Notes under the pieces: model-generated
The model's input: only the letters and a program-made list of their open reading frames with translations
Database searches by the model: none
What the model was told of the DNA's origin: nothing
In this document: piece after piece, positions 15,480 through 24,339 of the stretch
How positions within the stretch are numbered: the stretch's first letter is position 1
Layout: each line of letters opens with the position of its first letter
Assembly: GCF_009765375.1 (NCBI RefSeq)
Contig: NZ_VTOK01000023.1
Coordinates: forward strand, 1 to 45,001
Direction: 5' to 3'
DNA from: Alteribacillus sp. YIM 98480
Lineage (GTDB): Bacteria; Bacillota; Bacilli; Bacillales; Marinococcaceae
Length of the DNA stretch: 45,001 bases
Program-made: the position numbers and the translations under genes

Positions 15480-16832
15480 ATGTTTATGGAATATGATCCA
15501 GCAATGTACAGCAGGATATTAACAGGACTTACACTCGGTTTTCATATTATATTTGCTACAATCGGCGTCGGTATACCTTTAATGATTGCACTAGCAGAAT
15601 GGATGGGAATTCGTAAAAATGACCCGCACTATCGTCTTCTTGCCCGTCGGTGGGCCAGAGGATTTGTCGTGACTGTAGCAGTAGGCGTAGTGACAGGTAC
15701 AGCAATTGGGCTGCAGTTAAGTTTATTATGGCCGAACTTTATGCAGCTTGCCGGACAGACAATTTCGCTGCCATTGTTTATGGAAGTCTTTGCATTTTTC
15801 TTTGAAGCCATCTTTTTAGGTATCTACTTATATACTTGGGACCGGTTCAAAAGCAAAATGAAACACTTTTTGTTGATCATTCCTGTCGTCATTGGAGCAT
15901 CTTTTTCCGCTTTTTTTATAACGACAGTTAATTCCTTTATGAACGCACCGCAAGGCTTTGAACTGGTGAATGGTGTCATTACCGACATTGATCCAATTGC
16001 AGCCATGTTTAATCCGGCAACCCCGACAAAAACTGCTCACGTCATTATCACTTGTTACTTAACTTCGGCTTTTGTACTTGGCATGATTGGGGCATTTAAG
16101 ATATTAAAAGGCGATAGACATGTTTACCATAAAAAAGCTCTTCATTTAACAATGATGTCTGCCTTTGTGTTTTCAATTGCTACCGTGGTTATTGGCGACC
16201 TTTCCGGAAAATACTTAGCTGAGTACCAGCCGGAAAAATTAGCAGCAGCTGAATGGCATTTTGAGACAGAAGAAGAAGCCCCGCTTGTTCTCGGAGGTTA
16301 CTTAGACAATAACGGAGAGATTAAGTATGCAATGGAAATCCCGTATGCATTAAGTATCCTTGCACATGGCACTCCTGGAGCAGAAGTAATTGGGCTGGAC
16401 CAATTTCCAGAAGAAGATACCCCGCCTCTTATCATTCATTATTTTTTCGATGGGATGGTTTTCATAGGAATGTATCTTTCCTTTGTCTCAATGATTTATC
16501 TGCTCCTAAGCTGGAAAAAGCAGGAACTCATGCATAGTAAGGTTCTTTTGTGGAGCATTATTGCCGGTGGACCGCTTTCCATATTAGCAATTGAACTTGG
16601 CTGGGTGTTTGCTGAAATCGGGCGCCAGCCTTGGATTCTATATGGGATTATGCGTACTCCTGAAGGGGCAACGACATCTGATCACGTGGATGCTATGCTT
16701 TATCTCTTTATCGGGCTTTATGCCATCCTCGGTTTGTCTTGCTCCATTGTTCTTAAGAAAATGTTTAATAACAACCCAGCTGCACATGAACTAGAGCAAA
16801 GAGGACTTGAAGATCGAGGTGAGCGGACATGA
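15480..16832 (+). CDS. Cytochrome bd-type quinol oxidase subunit I (YthA/CydA-like)
   Basis: This subunit carries the haems and oxidises quinol with reduction of oxygen. The start at MFMEYDPAMYSRILTG has AAGGGAGAA upstream; an in-frame GTG 18 bp earlier overlaps that site. Haem-ligand and proton-path residues appear in GFHIIFATIG (His), FMEVFAFFFEAIFLGIYLYT (Glu) and KTAHVIITCYL (His). The family motif GRQPWILYG is intact. At 450 aa, without a long Q-loop insertion, it fits the Firmicutes short-loop type. The operon with a CydB partner and a tiny third gene matches B. subtilis ythABC rather than cydABCD, since no CydCD transporter follows. Confidence 0.92.
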   Translation: MFMEYDPAMYSRILTGLTLGFHIIFATIGVGIPLMIALAEWMGIRKNDPHYRLLARRWARGFVVTVAVGVVTGTAIGLQLSLLWPNFMQLAGQTISLPLFMEVFAFFFEAIFLGIYLYTWDRFKSKMKHFLLIIPVVIGASFSAFFITTVNSFMNAPQGFELVNGVITDIDPIAAMFNPATPTKTAHVIITCYLTSAFVLGMIGAFKILKGDRHVYHKKALHLTMMSAFVFSIATVVIGDLSGKYLAEYQPEKLAAAEWHFETEEEAPLVLGGYLDNNGEIKYAMEIPYALSILAHGTPGAEVIGLDQFPEEDTPPLIIHYFFDGMVFIGMYLSFVSMIYLLLSWKKQELMHSKVLLWSIIAGGPLSILAIELGWVFAEIGRQPWILYGIMRTPEGATTSDHVDAMLYLFIGLYAILGLSCSIVLKKMFNNNPAAHELEQRGLEDRGERT

Positions 16833-17842
16833 GTTATGAAGTTATCGGAATCAGCGTCTTATGGTTTTTCTTATATGGCTACTTAATTGTTGCATCGGTT
16901 GATTTCGGCGCTGGTTTTTTTCACTTTTACAACAAGGTGTCCCATAAAAATTATCAAGTGAACAAATTGATTCAACGTTACCTTTCACCAGTTTGGGAAG
17001 TTACGAATGTCTTTTTAGTTTTCTTTTTTGTCGGGATCATTGGTTTTTTCCCCGACACTGCTTATTATTACGGAACCGCTCTGTTGGTTCCAGGAAGCAT
17101 TTCGATCGTTCTCATTGCCATACGCGGGTCGTATTATGCCTTTAATACGTATGGTTCAAAAGACAGCAAAATTTATTCTTTTCTTTATGGAATGAGCGGA
17201 TTGTTGATCCCCGCTTCTTTTACGATTGTGCTCACGATTTCCGAAGGAAGTTATCTCGATATTTCAAATGGTAATGTCACCTTAATGCTTGGAGAACTTT
17301 TAACAAGCGCGTACTCTTGGAGTGTTGTTTTTTTAGCGATTGTCAGCGTACTGTTTATTTCTGCTTCTTTTTTAACTTATTATGCTTATAAAGCAGGTGA
17401 TGTTCCATCTTATTATCTTTTCCGGCGCTACACAATGTTTTGGTCGATCCCAACAATACTCGCAAGTGTGTTAATTTTCTTTGCAATACGTCATCACAAC
17501 CCTGAACATTTTAGCAGTATGCTTGATCTCAGCTGGATGTTTATTTTATCCCTGTTGTTTTTTCTGACAGCTGTGTTTTTCATATATAAAAAAAGACACC
17601 TGGGTGCAGCTTTTATTCTAGTCATGCTGCAATTTTTCAGTGCATGGTTCGGATATGGGGCTTCTCATCTTCCGTATTTGTTATATCCTCACCTCACCAT
17701 TTATGACGGCTTTGTAAATGAAACGATGGCTATAGCATTAATTATGGCTTTTCTTGCCGGACTGCTTTTATTGATACCTTCCCTTTACCTGTTAATGCGG
17801 TTGTTTTTGTTTGATGCGGACTACATTCAAGGGAATAAATAA
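16829..17842 (+). CDS. Cytochrome bd-type oxidase subunit II (YthB/CydB-like)
   Basis: A 337-aa membrane protein with about eight to nine helices that pairs with subunit I. The N-terminus GISVLWFFLYGYLIVASVDFGAG and the later SPVWEVTNVFLVFFFVG and IRGSYYAF are typical of the CydB fold. The start overlaps the subunit I stop (ATGA), so the two are translationally coupled. It binds no haem in known enzymes and serves for assembly and stability. Confidence 0.9.
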   Translation: MSYEVIGISVLWFFLYGYLIVASVDFGAGFFHFYNKVSHKNYQVNKLIQRYLSPVWEVTNVFLVFFFVGIIGFFPDTAYYYGTALLVPGSISIVLIAIRGSYYAFNTYGSKDSKIYSFLYGMSGLLIPASFTIVLTISEGSYLDISNGNVTLMLGELLTSAYSWSVVFLAIVSVLFISASFLTYYAYKAGDVPSYYLFRRYTMFWSIPTILASVLIFFAIRHHNPEHFSSMLDLSWMFILSLLFFLTAVFFIYKKRHLGAAFILVMLQFFSAWFGYGASHLPYLLYPHLTIYDGFVNETMAIALIMAFLAGLLLLIPSLYLLMRLFLFDADYIQGNK

Positions 17843-17858
17843 AAAGGAGCTGTTAAAA

Positions 17859-17987
17859 ATGTTTAACCTTGATTATATATTGATTATGATTGCTCCTCAT
17901 TTGGTACTAGGTGCGGCTGTTCTAGGCGTTTTTCTATGGGGCGGCCGGCGAAAAGATTATTTTGAAGATAAATCAGCCGACGATTAG
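17859..17987 (+). CDS. CydS/YthC-like small oxidase subunit (42 aa)
   Basis: The short gene starts at an ATG behind AAAAAGGAGC, 16 bp after subunit II. The product has one transmembrane helix (LIMIAPHLVLGAAVLGVFLWG, about residues 8-28) and a charged tail RRKDYFEDKSADD. Geobacillus cytochrome bd contains a similar single-helix CydS beside the haem subunit, and B. subtilis has ythC at this place. Position, size and topology support the call; similarity at the residue level is weak because the protein is so short. Confidence 0.8.
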   Translation: MFNLDYILIMIAPHLVLGAAVLGVFLWGGRRKDYFEDKSADD

Positions 17988-18052
17988 GAAAACTCGGCGT
18001 AGCGCCGTTTCCTATCGCTGAAGTCGTAGTTTTTAATTACACTTAAAGCATA
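17988..18052. repeat. Repeat family B, partial copy
   Basis: GGAAAACTCGGCGTAGCGCCG... starts right after the stop codon and matches the left part of the family B copies. GGCG-TAG-CGCC is a local hairpin. The right part is degenerate. Confidence 0.45.
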
Positions 18053-18059
18053 AGAAAAA

Positions 18060-18101
18060 AGCAGTACGACCTTTTGAGTGTAAAGGACTGCTGCTTTTTT
18101 T
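18060..18101 (+). terminator. Terminator of the oxidase operon
   Basis: AGCAGT near 18060-18065 pairs with ACTGCT at 18087-18092, with an internal ACCTTT/AAAGG extension. GCTTTTTTT follows on the plus strand. Confidence 0.75.
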
Positions 18102-18150
18102 ACGTACAGTTATTAAAAAAACTCATCTTATCACATGTAAAAGAAACCTC

Positions 18151-18602
18151 TAAGAAAAGCGCAAGCACCTTAAAAGAAGGAAGTTCGGCTACGAGCGTCA
18201 CGTCCTGTGACAACGCCGAACTGACTCCCATCCTGGGAGCCCGCGACAGGTTCTGGAGCTTTCGCGCAGGGTCGCCTGCTGCCCGGAGTCGAAAGGGAAG
18301 ACATAAGACGTTCAGCTAATTTCAATGAACTTCTACTAAGATCCCACACGTCGACGCATAGGATGTGCTAATGTCGCCAATGCCACAGGACGTGGCGTTT
18401 TTTGGCGACGAGTGTGCAACGTAGAAGTCACCACATCGTGTGGAAGTGACAACGCTGAACTAGCTTGCACAGGAGATGTTAACTTTTGCGTTACGACAGG
18501 ACGTTCGCGGTTTTAGCAAAAGTTCCTCTTTATCGTGTATGCCCGAGCGGCTGGGCGCTGAAGCTAGACATCAAAAACGCCAACTATTTATAATTTCTTA
18601 CC
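18151..18602. repeat. Repeat family A, copy 2 (452 bp, composite)
   Basis: It has the same ends as copy 1 (TAAGAAAAGCGCAAG... GCTAGACA... TTTCTTA) and the same core, CGACAGGTTCTGGAGCTTTC through GGAGTCGAAAGGGAAGA. Two extra modules interrupt it: about 65 bp after the left end and about 240 bp (18303-18540) between GGGAAGA and CCCGAGCGGCTGGGCGCT. The inner module carries its own hairpins (GTCGCCAA...TTGGCGAC) and the block shared with 11481-11500. Nothing here looks coding. Confidence 0.8.
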
Positions 18603-18633
18603 TTGCAAAGAAAAGCACAAACTCCTTCCTTGA

Positions 18634-18677
18634 AAAAAGTCAATTTGATTGACTTTTTACTTCGAGTCCCGTAATAT
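18634..18677 (+). promoter_or_regulatory. Promoter and palindromic operator of the MFS gene
   Basis: TTGACT (18649-18654) and TAATAT (18672-18677) with a 17-bp spacer form a near-consensus sigma-A promoter. The -35 lies in the right arm of a perfect inverted repeat, AAAAAGTCAA (18634-18643) and TTGACTTTTT (18649-18658), separated by 5 bp. A dimeric repressor bound there would block the -35. Confidence 0.75.
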
Positions 18678-18710
18678 TTAAATGCTAACTTGAAAGAAAG
18701 AAGGGATAGG

Positions 18711-20141
18711 ATGAGCTCTTCCGAAACTAGAAAAGAAACAAAAGATATGCAGCTTGATGAATTAACAAAAAAAAGGTTAATACGTCTAATATCTTTGATT
18801 CTCATTTTTGCCGTTATGAATGGCACAATGTTTAACGTCGCTATCCCTGACATTCAAAGTTATTTTGACCTTTCATCTTCAGAAGTAAGCTGGGTCCTGA
18901 CTGGTTATATTATGGTATACGCGGTCGGCGCTCTTTTGTATGGCAAACTTGCCGACTATTATCCTATTAAGTCCATACTAACTTTTGGGATAACCTTATT
19001 TTCACTTGGATCGCTGCTTGGTTTTTTCTCGCCAAACTTTTTTACGTTGATTATTGCACGCATTCTCCAGGCTGCTGGAGGCGCCACTATTCCAGCGTTA
19101 GGGTTCGTCATTCCAGCCCGGTTTTTCCCGCAAGAGCGCGGTAAAATTTTTGGAGTTATTTCATCAACCGTTGCATTTGCTTCTGGAGCAGGCCCTATTG
19201 TAGGCGGAACAGTCGGCGGCTGGTTTGACTGGCGTTTTCTTTTTCTTTTCTCCGTTGCGTCTATCTTTGCACTTCCTTTCCTTCGCCGCTGGGTCCCTGA
19301 AGAAAACAGCAAAAAGGGATCGATTGATTTCATTGGAGCAGGTCTATTCAGTGGAGCTGCAGCCTCGCTGCTTTTATTTGTAACAACATTGGTTTATTGG
19401 CTTCCTTTCCTTTTTGCTGTATTTACAGGTTTGTTTATTTGGAGAACGATCAAAGCAAATGAACCTTTTATTCGTCCTGACATTTTAAAAAACAAATATT
19501 ACACAGTCACCATACTTACTAGTTTTCTAGGTACAAGTGTATTATTTGGACTCCTTTTTGTAATTCCTATTATGTTGAGACAATTGTATGACATGAGCAC
19601 TTTAGGGATTGGTATGGTTCTGTTCCCAGGAGCCATTATTGCTGGTTTTCTTGGCAGATTGGGCGGCGAACTCGTTGAACGCCGAGGTGGTGAATTTGTG
19701 GTTGTTCTTGCTTTATGCTTATTAGGGGGCGGATCATTTCTCATCTCCACCTTTGCCGGGTATGCGCCTTGGGTAGTTGCTCTTGCTCTTCTCGTCACTT
19801 ACATTGGATTTCCGCTTATCCAAAGTTCCACAGCAAACATTTTATCCTCTATTCTTTCCCTGCGAGAAACAGGGGTTGGGATTGGAATTTTTAACTTGTT
19901 GAATTTTATGGCTGGAGCTGTCAGCAGTGCGGTATTTGGAGCTGTTCTAGAATTTAAAAATGTATCCCTCACCTTAAATCCCTTGTCAAAGCATGGTGAT
20001 AATATTATTTTTTCCAACCTTTATATATGCTTAGTTTTGGTAGCCGCGGCAGCTCTCACGTTGTTTCTTATCACCTTTAAGAACCGGCCAGACACGTTCC
20101 ACCGGGCAGCATCAAAGCCTGAACCTTCTGAAGTTCATTAA
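18711..20141 (+). CDS. MFS multidrug/tetracycline-type efflux transporter, 14-TM (DHA2) type
   Basis: A 476-aa membrane transporter with about 14 hydrophobic helices. Motifs include NGTMFNVAIPDIQSYFDLSSSEVSWVLTGY (motif D1-like region), GKLADYYPIK (motif A) and IISSTVAFASGAGPIVGGTVGGW-type motif C around residues 140-165, typical of drug:H+ antiporters such as TetL and QacA. The start (MSSSETRK) has GAAGGGATAGG upstream; a TTG 21 bp earlier is less likely. It is a single gene with its own operator-promoter. The substrate cannot be told from sequence, and no regulator gene is adjacent, so the repressor must be encoded elsewhere. Confidence 0.87.
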   Translation: MSSSETRKETKDMQLDELTKKRLIRLISLILIFAVMNGTMFNVAIPDIQSYFDLSSSEVSWVLTGYIMVYAVGALLYGKLADYYPIKSILTFGITLFSLGSLLGFFSPNFFTLIIARILQAAGGATIPALGFVIPARFFPQERGKIFGVISSTVAFASGAGPIVGGTVGGWFDWRFLFLFSVASIFALPFLRRWVPEENSKKGSIDFIGAGLFSGAAASLLLFVTTLVYWLPFLFAVFTGLFIWRTIKANEPFIRPDILKNKYYTVTILTSFLGTSVLFGLLFVIPIMLRQLYDMSTLGIGMVLFPGAIIAGFLGRLGGELVERRGGEFVVVLALCLLGGGSFLISTFAGYAPWVVALALLVTYIGFPLIQSSTANILSSILSLRETGVGIGIFNLLNFMAGAVSSAVFGAVLEFKNVSLTLNPLSKHGDNIIFSNLYICLVLVAAAALTLFLITFKNRPDTFHRAASKPEPSEVH

Positions 20142-20253
20142 TAGGTACTACCTCACAAGCTCTTAGGACAAAAGACACAATCTACTTCAAGTAGGTTTCA
20201 AATACGAACAGAAACAGATGTGTTATTCGATCAAAATGTTTTTTCGTCTACAC

Positions 20254-20294
20254 AGAAAGGAACCACCCCTGGTTTTATGGGACAGTTCCTTTCT
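20254..20294. terminator. Bidirectional terminator between the MFS and AtoE genes
   Basis: AGAAAGGAAC (20254-20263) pairs with GTTCCTTTCT (20285-20294), and the inner CACCCC/GGG extends the stem. The two genes converge here. T-tracts are short on both strands. Confidence 0.6.
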
Positions 20295-20319
20295 TGCTAT
20301 AATTGTAAGCGTTATCATT

Positions 20320-21705
20320 TCAGGGCATGAAAAGCAATACGGCTGAAATAACAATCCCGGTATAAAGTAACGTAATGGTTGTAAAGCCCATAATATCCCT
20401 AATTTTCAATCCAGCGATAGCAAGCATTGGGATAGCCCAAAACGGCTGAATCATATTCGTCCATGCATCACCCCAGGCTACGGCCACAACTACTTTAGAT
20501 GGATCGACTCCCATGTCAAGCGCTGCTGGCAATATGATTGGCGCTTGAATGGCCCATTGTCCTCCTCCAGAAGGTACAAACATATTTAATAGACCACTAG
20601 AAAGAAAGGCAAAAAACGGCAATGTGGTTTCATTAGCTAAACTAGCAATTCCACCAGAAATCCAAAGAGCCAGACCGGAAGCACTAATCATACCCATAAT
20701 CCCTGCGTAAAAAGGGTACTGCAAAGCAAACTGCCCAACACTGCTTGAAGCTTTCATTAATCCATTTCCTAACTCTCTTACATTTCCATAGAGCAATAAT
20801 GCTGCTGTTAGAAACATTAAGTTTACCGTGTTAAGATCTAGTGTAAATCCGTTTATTACAAAGTGATTTCCTAAATAGAAAAGTCCAAATAATCCCCCAA
20901 GCAGGACAATTCCTCTGCTTCTATCAAGCTTGTCATTAGGGCTCAATTGGTTAGAAGGTGTTTCATCTACTTGTACAGGGGTTTCTTTTAATAGTTCGGG
21001 ATCTACTTGTATTCTTTGTTCCGGTTTCTTCGGGTGAATGAGTTTCATAATAAAAGGCAAAGTAATAAAGATAACTACGACTAACAGTATGTTCATGACA
21101 GAAAATAACGTATCAGAAGTAGGAATCAAGCCAACAGAGTCTTCAAAATTGTGACCAGAAGTTGCCACAAACAGCGCTGGAGAAGACGATAGGCCTCCTT
21201 CCCAAATAACAAAACCCGAATACCCAGCAGCAACCAGTACTCTGTAATCAACATCCGGTACTTTTCTACCAACCAGTTTCGCCATAATTCCTGCTACAAC
21301 TAAACCCAGTCCCCAGCTGATTAAGGAAGCTGCTAATGCCGTGAATGTTACTACAATAATAGCTGTATTAGGTGTTTTACAAAGATCAGCCGCTTTTTCT
21401 AAAACTTTAGATACTGGTTTTGTCATAGCCAGTGCATAACTCATCACAAACGTCGTAATAATTTGAGCTGTAAATTCAAGTAATTGCCAAAACCCGTCTC
21501 CCCAATGAATAGCCATGTCATATGGCGTACTATCTGTGATAAAAATTCCGCCTAAAAATGTAACCAACGTTAATATAACGGCGAAAACAAATGCATCGGG
21601 CAGCCATTTTTCTGCTATCTTTGCAAAAAACATAGCTAGTTTCGAAATAAAATTGTTTTTTTCTTCCTTTCTAGTTTCAGGTTCAAGCTTTTTTGCAGGT
21701 TCCAT
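20320..21705 (-). CDS. Short-chain fatty acid transporter, AtoE family
   Basis: A 461-aa permease with about 11-12 helices. Family features include SWGLGLVVAGIMAKLVGRKVP, GYSGFVIWEGGLSSSPALFVAT and FVPSGGGQWAIQAPIILPAA near the end. AtoE proteins import acetoacetate, butyrate and related short acids. It is the last gene of the operon acyl-CoA ligase-SDR-AtoE behind a sigma-54 promoter, which points to uptake of the acid that the ligase then activates. The ATG has GAAGGTGA upstream. Confidence 0.9.
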   Translation of the reverse strand: MEPAKKLEPETRKEEKNNFISKLAMFFAKIAEKWLPDAFVFAVILTLVTFLGGIFITDSTPYDMAIHWGDGFWQLLEFTAQIITTFVMSYALAMTKPVSKVLEKAADLCKTPNTAIIVVTFTALAASLISWGLGLVVAGIMAKLVGRKVPDVDYRVLVAAGYSGFVIWEGGLSSSPALFVATSGHNFEDSVGLIPTSDTLFSVMNILLVVVIFITLPFIMKLIHPKKPEQRIQVDPELLKETPVQVDETPSNQLSPNDKLDRSRGIVLLGGLFGLFYLGNHFVINGFTLDLNTVNLMFLTAALLLYGNVRELGNGLMKASSSVGQFALQYPFYAGIMGMISASGLALWISGGIASLANETTLPFFAFLSSGLLNMFVPSGGGQWAIQAPIILPAALDMGVDPSKVVVAVAWGDAWTNMIQPFWAIPMLAIAGLKIRDIMGFTTITLLYTGIVISAVLLFMP

Positions 21706-21725
21706 TTGTGTTCACCTTCTTTTTA

Positions 21726-22490
21726 TTATTTTGCTGTCCAGCCTCCATCTACATAAAGAATTTGTCCCGTTACATAACTAGCTGCTTCAGAGGCAAGAAA
21801 AACAACTGGTCCTTCTAAATCTTCCAGCTTCCCTACTCTTTTCATCATGGTTTTATCGACGATTTCATTGAACCGTTCCTCATCAGACAGCCACCCTTGT
21901 GTCATAGGTGTTTTTATATAAGCAGGTGCAATCGCATTCACATTTATTCCTTCCGGAGACAGTTCATCTGCCCAAACTTTTGTCAGTTGGTTAATACCTC
22001 CTTTACTTGCAGCATAACTTGTTTGAAAACTTCCTCCTATCCCGCCGAAAATAGATGAGATATTAATTATTTTTCCGCTTTTTTGTGTTCTCATTTGACG
22101 GGCAGCAGCTTGTCCAGTCAAAAAAATCCCTTTTAAGTTTGTATCAAGAACATTATTCCAATCGTCTTCCTCAATATCTACAAGTTTTTTTCTTATATTT
22201 CTGCCGGCGTTGTTTACAAGAATATCTAATGAACCAAACTCGCGGACCGTGAAATCTATAAGGTGGTTTACACTACCCTTATCTGTCACATCTGTCTGCT
22301 TTTGCTTTACAGTTGCTCCCAAAGAACGAATATCTTCTGCTGCTTTCTGAAGGTCTTCTTCACCCCTGCTGGCTATTACTATATTTGCTCCAGCCTTTCC
22401 AAGTGCTTTAGCCATACCAAGCCCTATTCCTTTACTTCCTCCTGTTATTAAAGCCGTTTTACCTGTAAGATTAAAAATTGGCAAACTCAT
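21726..22490 (-). CDS. Short-chain dehydrogenase/reductase (SDR)
   Basis: A 254-aa classical SDR with cofactor loop TGGSKGIGLG, NNAG (residues about 93-96), catalytic Ser in INISSIFGG and YAASK with the Tyr/Lys pair. The C-terminus GQILYVDGGWTAK is typical. An Arg in IASRGEE after beta-2 suggests NADP preference (inference). It lies 45 bp after the acyl-CoA ligase and 20 bp before AtoE. In an lva-like pathway this would be the 4-oxoacyl-CoA reductase; gluconate or 3-oxoacyl reduction are alternatives. Confidence 0.88.
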   Translation of the reverse strand: MSLPIFNLTGKTALITGGSKGIGLGMAKALGKAGANIVIASRGEEDLQKAAEDIRSLGATVKQKQTDVTDKGSVNHLIDFTVREFGSLDILVNNAGRNIRKKLVDIEEDDWNNVLDTNLKGIFLTGQAAARQMRTQKSGKIINISSIFGGIGGSFQTSYAASKGGINQLTKVWADELSPEGINVNAIAPAYIKTPMTQGWLSDEERFNEIVDKTMMKRVGKLEDLEGPVVFLASEAASYVTGQILYVDGGWTAK

Positions 22491-22535
22491 AGATTACCCC
22501 TCCGCTATTTCAAATATTCAGATGATTTCGTTTCT

Positions 22536-24122
22536 TTAACCGTGCATTTGAACAAGCTTGTTTTTTAAAACCTTTCCTCCTGGATTTCGAGGCAGTTCTT
22601 GAACAAAGTCCACGTATTGAGGTACTTTATAATCTGCAATTCTTTCTTTTAAAAATCTCTTGATTTCTTCTTCATTTGACTTCACATTGTCTCTTGTTAC
22701 CACATACGCTTTTACCTGCTCCCCAAATAATTTATCTGGAATTCCGACAATAGCTGCTTCTAATACAGATGGATGACCGTATAATACGCTTTCCACCTCA
22801 GCAGAAAAAATTTTTTCTCCTCCTCTATTAATCATGTCTTTCTTTCTGTCCATAATGTAAATAAAATCATCTTCATCTTTATAAGCCATGTCACCAGACT
22901 TCCAATATCCTTTATCAAATGACTTCTTGTCTGCTTCTTTATTTTTCCAATAACCTTGAACGACCATAGGTCCTTTTATCAAAAGCTCGCCAACTTCTCC
23001 ATCACTAAGATCTTCCCCAGCTTCATCTACTATTTTTATGTCCCCAACCGGAACCGGCAGCCCAACAGAAGATAATTTTTTGTCGTCATATTCGACCGGC
23101 ATAATGGTTGTTGGAGAAGAAGTTTCTGTAGCCCCGTATGCATTATGAAGTTTAATTCCTGGAAGCAGCTCTCTTAATTGTGCAATGGTAGCTTTAGATA
23201 TCGGTGCACCACCATAAGCAATGGTCCTTAAATAAGGGTATGGTTGTTCATTAAATAAAGGATGAGACATCATCATGACGTAAATCGTCGGTACATTAAA
23301 TAGGAAGGTAATATTTTCTTCAGTAAGTGCTTTAATAAAAGGCTCTGTTTGATACTTTTTCATCAAAACCGAAGTGCCGCCAATTAACACCATATAAAAC
23401 ATTTGTCCTATCAATCCTGTTACGTGAAACAGCGGAACTGCTATTAAAGTTCGGACCTTCTCTTTTTCCTGCAGGACCTCTCTATAATTGATGGCACTGT
23501 GAATGACCCCTGTATGACTTCCAATTGCTCCTTTAGGTGTTCCAGTTGTTCCCGATGTAAACATAATAAACAACGGATCTTCTTCTTGGACATTCACTCG
23601 TGTTCGATCAATGTTTAGAGGAGTGTTAATATAATCAATATAATTGGTATCCGCCGGTTCTCCATCAATCATTATCAGATCCCATGTTTTCTCCCATTGA
23701 TATTTTGTGTTTAAATGAGAGATAGTATTGTAAAAAGAAGATTCACTAAATAATAAGGATACACTAGCGTGATTCAGCATATAAGCAAGTTCTTCTTCAG
23801 ATAACCTCGTATTTAAAGGTACCGCAATAGCTCCAATACGTGCGCATGCAAATATAACATGAATAAATTCTGGCCTATTCCTCAATAATAAACCTACTCT
23901 ATCCCCTTTTTGTATATTCGATACGACCTGCATCCGGCTCGCTAGCTGCTCCACTGTTTGATCAAGTTCACTGTACGTTTGACGATAATTCCCCATCACT
24001 ACTGCTTCTTGGCGTGGGTATGTTTGAACTGTTTTTTTTAACATGTCATCGATAGTAGAGGGCCTGTCTTTATAAACCTGTACGCTTCTTCCAAACAATG
24101 TTTGTTTTGTTATCAATAGCAT
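22536..24122 (-). CDS. Acyl-CoA synthetase (AMP-forming)
   Basis: It activates a carboxylic acid to its CoA thioester via the acyl-AMP. The start at MLLITKQTLFGRSV (528 aa) has AAAGGTG upstream. A 49-codon in-frame extension is rejected, because it would run through the sigma-54 promoter. ANL-family motifs are FIMFTSGTTGTPKGAIGSH (P-loop), YGATETSSP, YWKSGDMAYKDEDDFIYIMDRKKD and the C-terminal GGKVLKNKLV with the catalytic Lys. It is the first gene of the sigma-54 operon. The chain length of the substrate is not readable, but the AtoE partner suggests a short or hydroxylated/oxo acid. Confidence 0.92.
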   Translation of the reverse strand: MLLITKQTLFGRSVQVYKDRPSTIDDMLKKTVQTYPRQEAVVMGNYRQTYSELDQTVEQLASRMQVVSNIQKGDRVGLLLRNRPEFIHVIFACARIGAIAVPLNTRLSEEELAYMLNHASVSLLFSESSFYNTISHLNTKYQWEKTWDLIMIDGEPADTNYIDYINTPLNIDRTRVNVQEEDPLFIMFTSGTTGTPKGAIGSHTGVIHSAINYREVLQEKEKVRTLIAVPLFHVTGLIGQMFYMVLIGGTSVLMKKYQTEPFIKALTEENITFLFNVPTIYVMMMSHPLFNEQPYPYLRTIAYGGAPISKATIAQLRELLPGIKLHNAYGATETSSPTTIMPVEYDDKKLSSVGLPVPVGDIKIVDEAGEDLSDGEVGELLIKGPMVVQGYWKNKEADKKSFDKGYWKSGDMAYKDEDDFIYIMDRKKDMINRGGEKIFSAEVESVLYGHPSVLEAAIVGIPDKLFGEQVKAYVVTRDNVKSNEEEIKRFLKERIADYKVPQYVDFVQELPRNPGGKVLKNKLVQMHG

Positions 24123-24170
24123 CACCTTTGGTTTAATTAGTCTAATAATTTTTAATTTTCTTTTTAAATT

Positions 24171-24187
24171 TGCAATAATTGTGCCAA
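24171..24187 (-). promoter_or_regulatory. Sigma-54 (SigL) promoter of the ligase-SDR-AtoE operon
   Basis: The minus strand reads TTGGCACAATTATTGCA, matching YTGGCACNNNNNTTGCW at every defined position, with 10 bp between the GG and GC doublets. It lies 49 bp upstream of the acyl-CoA ligase start. Confidence 0.9.
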
Positions 24188-24195
24188 TAAAGCAC

Positions 24196-24213
24196 AAAAG
24201 CGCAAGCACCCTG
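24196..24213. repeat. Stub of repeat family A
   Basis: AAAAGCGCAAGCACCCTG matches the left end of the family A copies. The remainder of the element is missing. It lies between the sigma-54 promoter and its putative activator site. Confidence 0.5.
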
Positions 24214-24276
24214 AAAAAGTTGATTGGAGAACGAATATTACCGTCTTCATTGATTCCAAATCGAATCACGATTCTT

Positions 24277-24294
24277 ATTGTAATCGCTTACAAT
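24277..24294. promoter_or_regulatory. Putative activator-binding site (UAS)
   Basis: ATTGTAA-TCGC-TTACAAT is a perfect inverted repeat of 7-bp arms centred about 100 bp upstream of the -24 element, the usual distance for a sigma-54 activator. Binding by the neighbouring activator is inferred. Confidence 0.6.
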
Positions 24295-24339
24295 AATTTT
24301 GGGATATAACCGGCTGATAACTGAGAAGAAATCCCTTGT

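Noticed and set aside
18074-18319. 81-codon plus-strand ORF
   Set aside because: It starts inside the oxidase terminator and runs through repeat A copy 2.
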